Shown here one piece after another: positions 1-6,746 of a stretch of DNA of 11,940 nucleotides (within the stretch, counting starts at the first letter, position 1; every line of letters starts with the position of its first letter). A program made the translations under genes and the position numbers. This DNA is from Desulfuromonadaceae bacterium GWC2_58_13 (GTDB lineage: Bacteria; Desulfobacterota; Desulfuromonadia; Desulfuromonadales; Trichloromonadaceae): NCBI GenBank assembly GCA_001825565.1, contig MHXM01000166.1:1-11940 (forward strand), written 5' to 3'. The notes under the pieces are model-generated. The model ran no database searches, was not told where the DNA came from, and worked only from the letters and a program-made list of their open reading frames with translations.

Positions 1-1159
1 AGAGGGCGATGACGTACAGGCCCATCTGCAGCATCCATGGGATATCCCAGGCGGCCCGCATCACCGGGTCGAAAACGACGCCGCCGAACTCCAGGGTTTC
101 AGGAACCAGATTACGCAGGTCGATCCCGCGACTGACCAGGTACCAGGTTGAACCGCAGCCGAGCAAGGTGCCCAGCACCATGGAAACCGCGCCGAGGATC
201 AGCGCCTCGGCCAGCACCATCCGCCGCAGTCGTCCCGGCGAGGCGCCGAGGGCGAGGATGACGCCGAACTCGCGGATGCGCTCCATCACCGACATCAGCA
301 GGGTGTTGACCACGCCGATGGTGACGATCAGCAGGATGATGACGAAGATGAACTTCTGGCTGGTGTAATCGAGGCGAATGGCGTCGGAGAGGTTCGGCAT
401 GGCGGCCTCCCAGGGAGTGGGGCGCAGGTCCGGTCGATCCGCCGTCAGCTTCCAAACCTCCGGCAGCAGCCGGGTTTCGTCCTCGGCCCGGTCGAGGACG
501 ATGGCCAGCTCGTGGATTTCTCCGGCGATTCCGGCCATGGCGGCGGCGCGCTCGCGGCCGACGATGATCATGCCGCCGTCCACCTCTTTCAGCCCGGTAC
601 GCAATACCCCCCGTACCCGCAGCAGTTCGTTGGACAATTCGCCGTTGCGGTTCTGCACGGTGACGACGAATTTACTCCCTTCACCGATCTTCAGTTCCTT
701 CAGCAGTCGCGCGCCGACCAGCGCGTCGCGGCCGGACAGGGAACGGATGTTTTGCTCGGCCGGCAGTTTCTTCCAGAATGGGTTGACCGTCGATTCGGCC
801 GCCGGGTCGACCCCCATCAGCATGATCCCGCGGCTCTCCCGACTCGATTGCGCCAGTCCCGGCAGGTAGATCCGCGGCAACGCCTGCCGCACGCCGCGCA
901 GCGCGGAGACCCGGTTGGCGAGCCCCGCTTCGGTGAAGCTCAGCTTTTCATCGCGGCTTTTCACGTAATCGCCGCGATAGATGGCAATGTGTCCCGAACC
1001 GGCCCGCACGCCGCTGTCGATCATCTGGGCGTAGACCCCGAAGGAGAGGTTGTGAAAGGTTTGCAGCAGAAACAGGCTGAAGCCCATGGCCGTCAGGGTA
1101 ATAAGAGTGCGGCGACGGTTGCGCCAGAGATTTTTCCAGGCCAGCTTCAGGGTTTCCAT
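1..1159 (-). CDS. FtsX/MacB-type ABC transporter permease (C-terminus cut by window edge)
   Basis: Inner-membrane permease subunit of an ABC exporter of the LolC/LolE/MacB type. About 386 codons are visible from the ATG at 1159 to the left edge; only the last part of the final helix and the short tail seem to be missing. Residues 1-18 hold the basic cytoplasmic start with the family motif KNLWRNRRRTL, followed by the first membrane helix (about 19-40), a large periplasmic domain (about 41-265), then helices around VIILLIVTIGVVNTLL, the FtsX signature MERIREFGV and a helix after LAEALILGAV. The ATG lies one base after the stop of the upstream permease, and the end of that gene supplies a GAGGAG ribosome site, so the two are translationally coupled. 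The two permeases are homologous and probably form a heterodimer. The ATP-binding subunit is not in the window and would be expected to the left. The family is clear; the substrate is not known. Confidence 0.93.
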   Translation of the reverse strand, partial: METLKLAWKNLWRNRRRTLITLTAMGFSLFLLQTFHNLSFGVYAQMIDSGVRAGSGHIAIYRGDYVKSRDEKLSFTEAGLANRVSALRGVRQALPRIYLPGLAQSSRESRGIMLMGVDPAAESTVNPFWKKLPAEQNIRSLSGRDALVGARLLKELKIGEGSKFVVTVQNRNGELSNELLRVRGVLRTGLKEVDGGMIIVGRERAAAMAGIAGEIHELAIVLDRAEDETRLLPEVWKLTADRPDLRPTPWEAAMPNLSDAIRLDYTSQKFIFVIILLIVTIGVVNTLLMSVMERIREFGVILALGASPGRLRRMVLAEALILGAVSMVLGTLLGCGSTWYLVSRGIDLRNLVPETLEFGGVVFDPVMRAAWDIPWMLQMGLYVIAL

Positions 1160-1160
1160 G

Positions 1161-2384
1161 CTACTCCTCGCGGATCGCTTCGATCGGTTGCAGGCGAGCC
1201 GCCCGTCGGGCCGGAAAGTAGCCGGCGGCCAGCGAAACCAGCAGCAGGGCGAAGGCCGGAATGGTCACGTTGTCCGCCTCGAAGGCGGCGCTCAACCGGG
1301 GCAATATGGTCCCGCCGGCGTAGGTGACCGCCGACAGGTAGGGGCTCAGATCGACGCCGACCCGTTCCATGTAGAGGGTCATGGCCAGCCCGGCCGCCAC
1401 CCCGAGCGTCATCGAGACCACTCCCATGGCCAGGGTTTCGAGAAGCACCAGGTTCTGCACCGAACGTGGCTTCATGCCCATGGCCATGAGGATGCCGAAC
1501 TCGCGGGTCCGCTCCATCACCGACATGAAGATGGTGTTGAGGATTCCCAGCCCGGTGGCGGCGTAGAGGATGGCCACCAGGATCAGCCGCGACACGTTGT
1601 AGCTGGCGATGACTTCCTGCATCTCCGGCAGCAGCTGTCCCCAGGTGAGGACTTCCAGGCCGGCGGGCAGGTTCGTTTGCAGGGGGGCGGCCAGCTCGCC
1701 GGCGCGCATCGGCTCCAAAATGGTGATCGCCAGTTCGTGGATGCGGTCCGGCAGCACCGTGAGCTTCTGCAGCCAGGGGAGGTTGACCAGGACCAGAGCG
1801 TTGTCGCGGTTGCCGGAGCCGGTTTCGAAAATGCCGGTGACGGTCAGCAGGTCGTTGCCGATGGAGCCGTCGGCGGCCTGGGTGAGAAAGACCAGTTCGT
1901 CGCCCGGTTGCACGCCGAGTTTTTTCGCCAGGCCGGCGCCGATGAGGGCGCCGGCGGTCTCGGTTTCGTCGAGGTAGCGGCCGGCGACCAGCTGGCGGCT
2001 GAAGCTGGTGACCTGCTGCTCTTGTGCCGGTTGGACGCCGAGCAGTTCGGCCGGGTAGGTGCTGTCGGCATGGGCAACCAGTCCGAAGGCGCGCAACCGG
2101 GGCGACACGCCGCGCACTTCCGGTCGTTTCCGCAGGTTCCCGGCAAGGGCCGCATAATCGGAAAAATCGGCGAACATATCGCGATCGTCCTGGTACCCCC
2201 TGGCCGAAATCACCAGATGCCCGTAGTACTGCTCGGTCGCCGAAGCCAGCATGTCGGCGAACATTCCGGAAAAGACCCCCAGGGCCAGAATCAGCAGCGA
2301 CGACGAAACCACCATCGCCGAGAGGGTCAGCAGGGTGCGGCGGCTGTTGCGCCAGAGATTGCGAAAAGCGAGGGAGACCAGCAT
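1161..2384 (-). CDS. FtsX/MacB-type ABC transporter permease (first of pair)
   Basis: Complete 407-residue permease of the LolC/LolE/MacB superfamily. Residues 8-18 carry the FRNLWRNSRRTL-type start motif and the first helix is at about 19-41. A periplasmic MacB-PCD-like domain fills about 42-260. Three C-terminal helices follow: about 264-287 (ending in the FtsX signature MERTREFGI at 290-298), about 311-338, and about 374-392. The cytoplasmic tail PARRAARLQPIEAIREE is typical of the family's coupling end. The start lies 2 bases after the stop of the LolA-like gene with only a weak ribosome site, which suggests translational coupling. Four-helix permeases of this kind do not form channels; they pass ATPase motion to the periplasmic domain to extrude lipids, lipoproteins or small molecules. 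Pairing with a LolA-like chaperone favours a lipid or lipoprotein cargo. That is inference, since MacB-like exporters look similar. Confidence 0.94.
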   Translation of the reverse strand: MLVSLAFRNLWRNSRRTLLTLSAMVVSSSLLILALGVFSGMFADMLASATEQYYGHLVISARGYQDDRDMFADFSDYAALAGNLRKRPEVRGVSPRLRAFGLVAHADSTYPAELLGVQPAQEQQVTSFSRQLVAGRYLDETETAGALIGAGLAKKLGVQPGDELVFLTQAADGSIGNDLLTVTGIFETGSGNRDNALVLVNLPWLQKLTVLPDRIHELAITILEPMRAGELAAPLQTNLPAGLEVLTWGQLLPEMQEVIASYNVSRLILVAILYAATGLGILNTIFMSVMERTREFGILMAMGMKPRSVQNLVLLETLAMGVVSMTLGVAAGLAMTLYMERVGVDLSPYLSAVTYAGGTILPRLSAAFEADNVTIPAFALLLVSLAAGYFPARRAARLQPIEAIREE

Positions 2385-2386
2385 GG

Positions 2387-3127
2387 TCAGCGGGCTTTCA
2401 GAAAACGCAGGGAAAAGAAATCGGGCGGCAGCGGGAGATCGAATTCGAGGTCGCGGTAGCGCATGATCGTTCGCTCCGCCGGTTTGTCGAGGGGGAGCAC
2501 GGTCATCCGCAGCGGCAGCTTCCGCCCCGAAACGGTCTGGACCTCGTCGAAGACGATCTCCCGCACCCGTACCATGTCTTCGTCATAATAGTCCACCCGC
2601 AGCGGCAGCCTGGTCGTCTTTTCTATTTCGTAGACCAGCTTGCCCCAGACCACCGCCGCTTCCGGCCGGGGCAGACATTCGATGCGCCAGATTGAGTTCG
2701 TTTCTTCCGCCAGGGCAAAGGTGTAGTCCCGGTCGATCTGGCTCCCTTTGACCAGGTCGTCGTTGGTGATGTGGCTCCCCATCCATGAGCCGCCCATCAT
2801 CGAGGGGGGGATCTTGATCACCCGGTCGACCTTGGGCAGATAGTTCCAGACTTCGTCGTCCACCTTCAGGGTGCTGACTCCGCGCTCCTTGGGCGGTTCG
2901 AGGATGCGGGTCAGAAAACGGTCCCGCTCCAGCGACCAGGATTCCATCTCCAGCGAGCGCTGCCAGTTTTCGGTGGCGACTTCCATGTGGACCAGGGCGT
3001 GCGACGAGTGGCCGCGATACTGGATTTCCACCTCGCGGATCAGCTCCCGCAGGTCGAGGGTTTCCCCGAAAGCCAGAGGGCAACAGGCGACCCAGATGCA
3101 GAGCCAGAGCGTGACGAGTCGGTTCAT
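2387..3127 (-). CDS. LolA-like outer-membrane lipoprotein-sorting protein, exported
   Basis: 246-residue exported protein of the LolA-like (outer membrane lipoprotein-sorting) superfamily. It has an N-terminal signal peptide, MNRLVTLWLCIWVACCPLAFG, then a beta-rich mature domain. The stretch at about 77-135 holds the features I associate with this family: LEPPKERGVSTLK, DEVWNYLPKVDRVIKIP, and WMGSHITNDDLV. Beta-strand-like segments with DYYDED (179-184) and GRKLPLRM (201-208) follow. LolA-type proteins carry acyl chains across the periplasm in a hydrophobic half-barrel. The ATG at 3127 is chosen because AAAGGA sits 5 bases upstream and the signal peptide begins there. An upstream TTG at 3160 falls inside the predicted -10 box. 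It is the first gene of a three-gene operon with the two permeases (gaps of 2 and 1 bases), so it probably takes cargo from that ABC complex. The cargo is unknown. Confidence 0.88.
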   Translation of the reverse strand: MNRLVTLWLCIWVACCPLAFGETLDLRELIREVEIQYRGHSSHALVHMEVATENWQRSLEMESWSLERDRFLTRILEPPKERGVSTLKVDDEVWNYLPKVDRVIKIPPSMMGGSWMGSHITNDDLVKGSQIDRDYTFALAEETNSIWRIECLPRPEAAVVWGKLVYEIEKTTRLPLRVDYYDEDMVRVREIVFDEVQTVSGRKLPLRMTVLPLDKPAERTIMRYRDLEFDLPLPPDFFSLRFLKAR

Positions 3128-3159
3128 GGCGGTCCTTTCAGGAGAAAACGTCGCTTTCA

Positions 3160-3188
3160 ATTATACCCGGTTTTCGCAATCCGGTAGA
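3160..3188 (-). promoter_or_regulatory. Predicted sigma-70 promoter of the LolA-like/permease operon
   Basis: On the minus strand there is a perfect TATAAT (plus positions 3160-3165). A weak -35, TCTACC (3183-3188), lies 17 bases upstream. Transcription would start near 3153, about 26 bases before the chosen ATG at 3127, leaving room for the AAAGGA ribosome site. The -10 is convincing; the -35 matches only 3 of 6 positions. Confidence 0.5.
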
Positions 3189-3236
3189 AAAGGGCGGTAG
3201 GTAGTTGATGGAGTTCCGTCTGTTAAATGTCAAAAA

Positions 3237-3250
3237 TGTGATATATAACA
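3237..3250 (+). promoter_or_regulatory. Near-palindrome covering an extended -10 of the bd-like operon
   Basis: TGTGATATATAACA reads as TGTKA-N4-TMACA and matches its own reverse complement at 12 of 14 positions. It also contains TG-A-TATATA (3239-3247), an extended -10 element, so transcription could start near 3254. A bound regulator here would cover the promoter. The 5-4-5 spacing is that of FNR-family sites, but the half-sites are not the FNR TTGAT, and the CRP/HcpR-type spacing of 6 is also not met. No good -35 is visible. The regulator identity is open. Confidence 0.4.
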
Positions 3251-3256
3251 TCAGAT

Positions 3257-3292
3257 GTCCGGGCAGGAGTCGATGCCCAGGACCATTTTTTT
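3257..3292 (+). terminator. Terminator-like hairpin in the leader of the bd-like operon (possible attenuator)
   Basis: The left arm GTCCGGGCA (3257-3265) pairs with TGCCC-A-GGAC (3274-3283): nine base pairs with one bulged A and an 8-base loop. Two bases later comes a run of seven T (3286-3292). This has the form of an intrinsic terminator, yet no plus-strand gene precedes it and the ribosome site GGGAGG of the cytochrome gene starts ten bases after the T run. If transcription starts near 3254, the hairpin sits at the very 5' end of the mRNA. It could attenuate transcription, protect the 5' end, or stop stray antisense transcripts. Confidence 0.5.
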
Positions 3293-3313
3293 GTGGTATG
3301 TGGGAGGATTTAC

Positions 3314-5107
3314 ATGAATTATCCCGTCTGGCACCTGCCGGACATCGGCGGCAGCACGCTGATCGCGCTGATTGCCATCGTCCACGTCTTCGTTTCCCAT
3401 TTCGCCGTCGGTGGCGGACTCTATCTGGTGCTGGCCGAGCGCAAGGGGATGCGCGAGCAGAATCCCGACATTCTCTCCTTCACCCGCGGCCACTGCAAAT
3501 TCTTCTTGCTGGTGACCATGGTGTTCGGCGGTCTGACGGGGGTGGGAATCTGGTTCATCATCTCGCTGGTGCAGCCGGCCGGCACCTCGCTGCTGATTCA
3601 TAATTTCGTGTTCGGCTGGGCCACCGAATGGGTCTTCTTCCTGGTCGAAATCGTCGCCCTGTTCATTTATTTCTACACCTTCGACCGCATGGACCGACGC
3701 CCTCACCTGATCATCGGCTGGATCTATTTTGTCGCCGCCTGGTGCAGCCTGTTTCTGATCAACGGCATCATCGATTTCATGCTGACCCCGGGCCAGTGGC
3801 TAATTGACCATGATTTCTGGTCCGGTTTTTTCAATCCGACCTTCTGGCCGTCGCTGGTGTTCAGAACCTTTGTTGCCGTGATGATGGCGGGTCTGTATGC
3901 CTACGTGACCTGCGCCTGGCAAAAGAACCAGGGCCTCAAGATCGCCATGACCCGATTTTCCGGCAAGTGGGTGCTGATCGCCCTGGCCGGCGCCGTTCCG
4001 TCCGGATTCTGGTACCTCTCCCAATTGCCGCAGCCGGCCAGAACCCTGGTGGATGGCGCCTCTCCAACCATTGTCCGGGCTCTCGACTGGGGGCTCTACG
4101 CCGTCATCGCCATCCTGTTGATCAGCCTGATTTTCACGGTCATCATGCCGGTGCTGCACAACCGGGTGACCGCCCTGGTGGTGCTGGCTTGCGGCCTGCT
4201 GTTTACCGGTTCCTTCGAATGGACGCGCGAGGCCGCCCGGCGACCGTACGTGGTTAATGAAGTGATGTATTCCAACGGCATTCGCAAGGGGGAGGTGGAC
4301 GACATCAACCGTCAGGGCTTTCTCGGCTCGGCCCGCTGGGTGAGGATTCGGGAATTTCACGAGGAAAGCCTGCTGGAAATCGGCCAGGATCTGTTCAAGA
4401 ATCAGTGCCACGCCTGCCACACGGTCGGTGGTTTTAACAACGATATTGTCGCCCGCACGGCGAACTTCAACTATCCGGCGATGATGACCTACCTGGAAAC
4501 CCTCCACCAGAAGCGATATTTCATGCCGCCCTTTGTCGGCACTCCCGATGAGATGCGGGCCTTGGCGACCTGGATCGTCACCGGGCTGCACGGCAAGCCG
4601 TCCGAGGCCGCCGGCGCTCAGGCGGCCATCGGCAGCGGGGAAGGGCCGGGAGGAGCGCTGTTTCGGAATAATTGCATCTTCTGTCACGATTCAGGTCTGA
4701 TCAAAACCAAGACCGCCGGCTGGAGTTCCGAACGGGTTCGTTCGGCTCTCGACAAGCTGAGCGCCCTGAACCCGGCCATGCCCGATTATGCCGGATCGGC
4801 GACGGAAAAAGATCAGCTGGCCGCCTTCATCCTCTCCCTCAACGCCGCCGGATCGACCGTTCCGGCCACGGCGGACGATGCCGGAGAAACGGTCTTCGAG
4901 GCCCACTGCGCCATGTGCCACGGCTTGGCCGAAGGCGGTAATCCGCTGTTGCCGAAGGTGGCCGGCTGGAGTCGGCAACGAATCCGCGCGGCCCTCGACA
5001 TGCTGGAGCAGTTGCAGCCGGCCATGCCGCCGATGGAGGCCACCAGCGAAGAGAAAGACAGCTTGGCGGCATTTCTCCACCAGCAATCCCAGGGAGGTCA
5101 ACCATGA
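3314..5107 (+). CDS. CydA-like membrane protein fused to three heme-c domains (cytochrome bd-type oxidase, subunit I)
   Basis: 597 residues: eight membrane helices (about 14-38, 62-86, 100-122, 131-156, 178-201, 217-236, 254-281, 284-302) then three periplasmic c-type heme domains. Helices 1-8 align by eye with E. coli CydA. H24 matches the H19 heme ligand. E105 and E112 lie at or next to E99/E107 and are followed by FDRM like the family's WDRL. RRPY (309-312) then NEV matches GRQPW then GEV. R184 stands where the b558 ligand H186 would be, no Met matches M393, and the long quinol loop is absent. The ninth helix is lost, so the C-terminus is periplasmic, as heme c attachment requires. CxxCH motifs lie at 365-369, 454-458 and 532-536; likely distal Met ligands are M404, M489 and M571. 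The start is ATG 3314 (GGGAGG six bases upstream), not GTG 3293. It overlaps the next gene by ATGA. Known surveys of the CydA superfamily include heme-c-bearing, non-quinol families; the function here is inferred. Confidence 0.85.
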   Translation: MNYPVWHLPDIGGSTLIALIAIVHVFVSHFAVGGGLYLVLAERKGMREQNPDILSFTRGHCKFFLLVTMVFGGLTGVGIWFIISLVQPAGTSLLIHNFVFGWATEWVFFLVEIVALFIYFYTFDRMDRRPHLIIGWIYFVAAWCSLFLINGIIDFMLTPGQWLIDHDFWSGFFNPTFWPSLVFRTFVAVMMAGLYAYVTCAWQKNQGLKIAMTRFSGKWVLIALAGAVPSGFWYLSQLPQPARTLVDGASPTIVRALDWGLYAVIAILLISLIFTVIMPVLHNRVTALVVLACGLLFTGSFEWTREAARRPYVVNEVMYSNGIRKGEVDDINRQGFLGSARWVRIREFHEESLLEIGQDLFKNQCHACHTVGGFNNDIVARTANFNYPAMMTYLETLHQKRYFMPPFVGTPDEMRALATWIVTGLHGKPSEAAGAQAAIGSGEGPGGALFRNNCIFCHDSGLIKTKTAGWSSERVRSALDKLSALNPAMPDYAGSATEKDQLAAFILSLNAAGSTVPATADDAGETVFEAHCAMCHGLAEGGNPLLPKVAGWSRQRIRAALDMLEQLQPAMPPMEATSEEKDSLAAFLHQQSQGGQP

Positions 5108-6165
5108 ATCCCCTTATCCCGATTCCCGATGCCATTCCGGTTGCCTGGGGCTGGTTCGAATTTCTGCTGCTGCTGACCTTTCCGCTGCACTTTGTTTGTA
5201 TGAACATGCTACTCGGATTTTCCGGAATCAGTCTTTTCGCACGCCTGCGCGGCGACGACACCTCGCGCCGGTTGGCTTTCGAACTGGCCCGGGTGCTCCC
5301 CTTTCTGGTCGCCTTCACGGTCAATTTCGGGGTCGCCCCGCTGTTGTTCAACCAGGTGCTCTACGGCCAGTTCCTTTATGTCAGTTCGATCCTGATGGGA
5401 GCCTTCTGGCTGGCGGTGATCCCGCTGCTGATTTTTGCCTATTACGCCATTTATCTGTACGATTTTCGGTTCCGTTCGCTGGGGCGGTGCGGGGCGCTGT
5501 TCATCGGTCTGGCCCTGCTGGCGGTTCTGCTGATTGCCTTCATTTTCACCAATAACATGTCGCTGGCCCTTGATCCGTTGCGCTGGACCGCCTATTTTCG
5601 AAACGCCTCCGGGACCCTGCTCAATACCGGCGATCCGACCCTGTTTCCCCGATTTCTGCATTTCGCGGTCGGCGGTTTTGCCATTGGCGCTCTTGCCGTG
5701 GCGGTGTTCGCCCGTTTCTGGCGGCAGCGCGATCCCCAGGTGGCCGAACGGGCAAGCGGCATCGGAATGTGGATGTTCACCTACCTGACCATGGCCCAGA
5801 TCCTTCTGGGAATGTGGTTCCTCATGGCGCTGCCCCGGGAGATCATGTTGATTTTCATGGGACGCAACCTGCTGGCCACCGGCGTATTCGTCGTCGCCCT
5901 GGCGCTGGCGCTCGTAGTTCTGGTCACGGGCCTGCGCCGGCAGGTCGGGTGGACGGCGGGACTGACTTTTGTTCTGCTCTTTCTCATGGTCGTCATGCGC
6001 GACCTGGCCCGCATCGCCTACCATGCCCCCTTTTTTCGTGCCGAATCCCTCCAGGTGATTCCCCAGTATTCGCCGATGGTGATGTTTTTCATCGTCCTGG
6101 CGGCGGGACTGGCGTGCATAGCCTGGATGCTTTGGCAGGTGCGAGCCTCTTACAAAAAAGCCTGA
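5104..6165 (+). CDS. CydA-prime-like membrane partner of the heme-c bd-type subunit
   Basis: 353 residues with about nine membrane helices and no soluble domain. It sits where cydB would be, but resembles CydA more. H29 in FPLHFVCMNMLLG aligns with CydA H19. VNFGVAPLLF aligns with INFALGVATGL. The segment ending YAIYLYDFR aligns with the helix-3 end of CydA but has neither E99 nor E107. FPRFLHFAVGG aligns with KFVHTVASG, giving H186 as a kept heme b558-type ligand. R254 matches R391, but L256 replaces the M393 ligand. There is no quinol loop. The start ATG overlaps the upstream stop (ATGA) and has AGGGAGGT 5 bases upstream, so a 1:1 complex is likely. Duplicate-CydA (CydA plus A-prime) oxidases are known in archaea and related families. 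Calling it a plain CydB or an NrfD-type protein is less consistent with the motifs. The gene ends 25 bases before a strong terminator hairpin. Confidence 0.75.
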   Translation: MNPLIPIPDAIPVAWGWFEFLLLLTFPLHFVCMNMLLGFSGISLFARLRGDDTSRRLAFELARVLPFLVAFTVNFGVAPLLFNQVLYGQFLYVSSILMGAFWLAVIPLLIFAYYAIYLYDFRFRSLGRCGALFIGLALLAVLLIAFIFTNNMSLALDPLRWTAYFRNASGTLLNTGDPTLFPRFLHFAVGGFAIGALAVAVFARFWRQRDPQVAERASGIGMWMFTYLTMAQILLGMWFLMALPREIMLIFMGRNLLATGVFVVALALALVVLVTGLRRQVGWTAGLTFVLLFLMVVMRDLARIAYHAPFFRAESLQVIPQYSPMVMFFIVLAAGLACIAWMLWQVRASYKKA

Positions 6166-6190
6166 GGTGTTTTTTGAAGCTCCGAAGCCC

Positions 6191-6230
6191 AACGGGAAAA
6201 GGGCCGCCCATGGGCCGCCCTTTTCCCGTT
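6191..6230. terminator. Bidirectional intrinsic terminator between convergent genes
   Basis: Perfect 14-base arms AACGGGAAAAGGGC (6191-6204) and GCCCTTTTCCCGTT (6217-6230) flank a centre that itself folds (GCCCATGGGC). The inner GC stem is followed by TTTT on both strands. It separates the plus-strand bd-like operon from the minus-strand 104-residue gene. Confidence 0.85.
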
Positions 6231-6256
6231 AGTTGCAGGATTTTGCCGTTGAGAGG

Positions 6257-6571
6257 TCAATACGCCCCGTTGGTGAGAATCTGCATGGTGATGTCTTCCG
6301 CCCAGTCGTTCAGGCGGATGTTTCCCGGGGGATGAATCCCCTTCGGCAGGATGGCATGGTCTTTCAGATAGGCATTGAGTCGATCCAGGGCCGTCGAGAT
6401 GCGATCGGCATTGGCTTGCGGATTGAGGGTCACGGCCGTGGTCGGAGCCCAGGTCGGCGGCGGGACGCTGTCGAAACAGGCGTTCAGAAATTGCTCCAGG
6501 AGCAGACTGGCTTCCGGGTCGTCTTTAATTCTGAGACTGATTTCCATGAGTTGCCAGTTTTTGCTGCCCAT
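6257..6571 (-). CDS. Small protein of unknown function (104 aa)
   Basis: I do not recognise this protein. It is soluble, with no signal peptide or membrane helix and a single Cys (C32). The N-terminal part (about 7-34) could be helical with an amphipathic LLLEQFLNACF. A Pro-rich linker PPPTWAP (37-43) follows, then a predicted helix (about 53-70, ADRISTALDRLNAYLKDH) and a C-terminal segment with NDWAEDITMQIL. The start is supported by an AAGGAGGT ribosome site directly upstream (plus strand 6575-6582). It is divergent from the XRE/S24 repressor across a 175-base AT-rich gap and convergent with the bd-like operon. A small gene divergent from a repressor is often that repressor's target, but nothing in the sequence assigns a function. 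Confidence 0.7.
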   Translation of the reverse strand: MGSKNWQLMEISLRIKDDPEASLLLEQFLNACFDSVPPPTWAPTTAVTLNPQANADRISTALDRLNAYLKDHAILPKGIHPPGNIRLNDWAEDITMQILTNGAY

Positions 6572-6686
6572 GTGACCTCCTTGTTCCCCGAATATTTCAT
6601 AGAGATTATTTAATTGATCCGGAAAAACTTTCGTGTTACGTTTGTTTTAGATTTTATAGGGTTTTATCTGAGCATATTTTTTCAGA

Positions 6687-6707
6687 AGTTGACCCTGTCC
6701 GTCAACT
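6687..6707. promoter_or_regulatory. Candidate operator: perfect inverted repeat AGTTGAC-N7-GTCAACT
   Basis: The arms 6687-6693 and 6701-6707 are perfectly complementary around a 7-base spacer. It lies in the AT-rich gap between the small minus-strand gene and the repressor, 40 bases before the repressor ATG. The left arm contains TTGACC (6689-6694), which could serve as a rightward -35, and the right arm gives TTGACG on the other strand, so bound repressor could block promoters in one or both directions. I see no convincing -10 at 17 bases for either. The rest of the gap (6572-6746) holds no other gene or clear structure. Confidence 0.5.
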
Positions 6708-6746
6708 AAAAAATAGCTAATAAATAATTTATCTTATAGAGATATT

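Noticed and set aside
1086..2459. A 457-codon open frame on the plus strand opposite the permease gene
   Set aside because: It is rich in Gln, His and Gly with no domain, and mirrors the high-GC permease gene on the other strand. It has no ribosome site.
3128..3160. Upstream TTG start for the LolA-like gene
   Set aside because: It lies in the TATAAT region and would add residues before a clean signal peptide; ATG 3127 has a good ribosome site.
3237..3250. FNR or CRP/HcpR box upstream of the bd-like operon
   Set aside because: The half-sites do not match TTGAT, and the TGTGA arms have 4 rather than 6 bases between them, so no named regulator can be assigned.
3293..3313. GTG start seven codons upstream in the heme-c CydA-like gene
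   Set aside because: The GGGAGG ribosome site lies within these codons and is placed correctly for ATG 3314.
5209..6192. A 327-codon open frame on the minus strand opposite the second bd-like gene
   Set aside because: Low-complexity Gln/Gly/His/Arg composition, antisense to a clear membrane protein and running into the terminator; a shadow frame.
6599..6743. Direct repeat ATAGAGAT at 6599-6606 and 6736-6743
   Set aside because: Only eight bases in AT-rich DNA; likely chance, and it does not form a symmetric operator.
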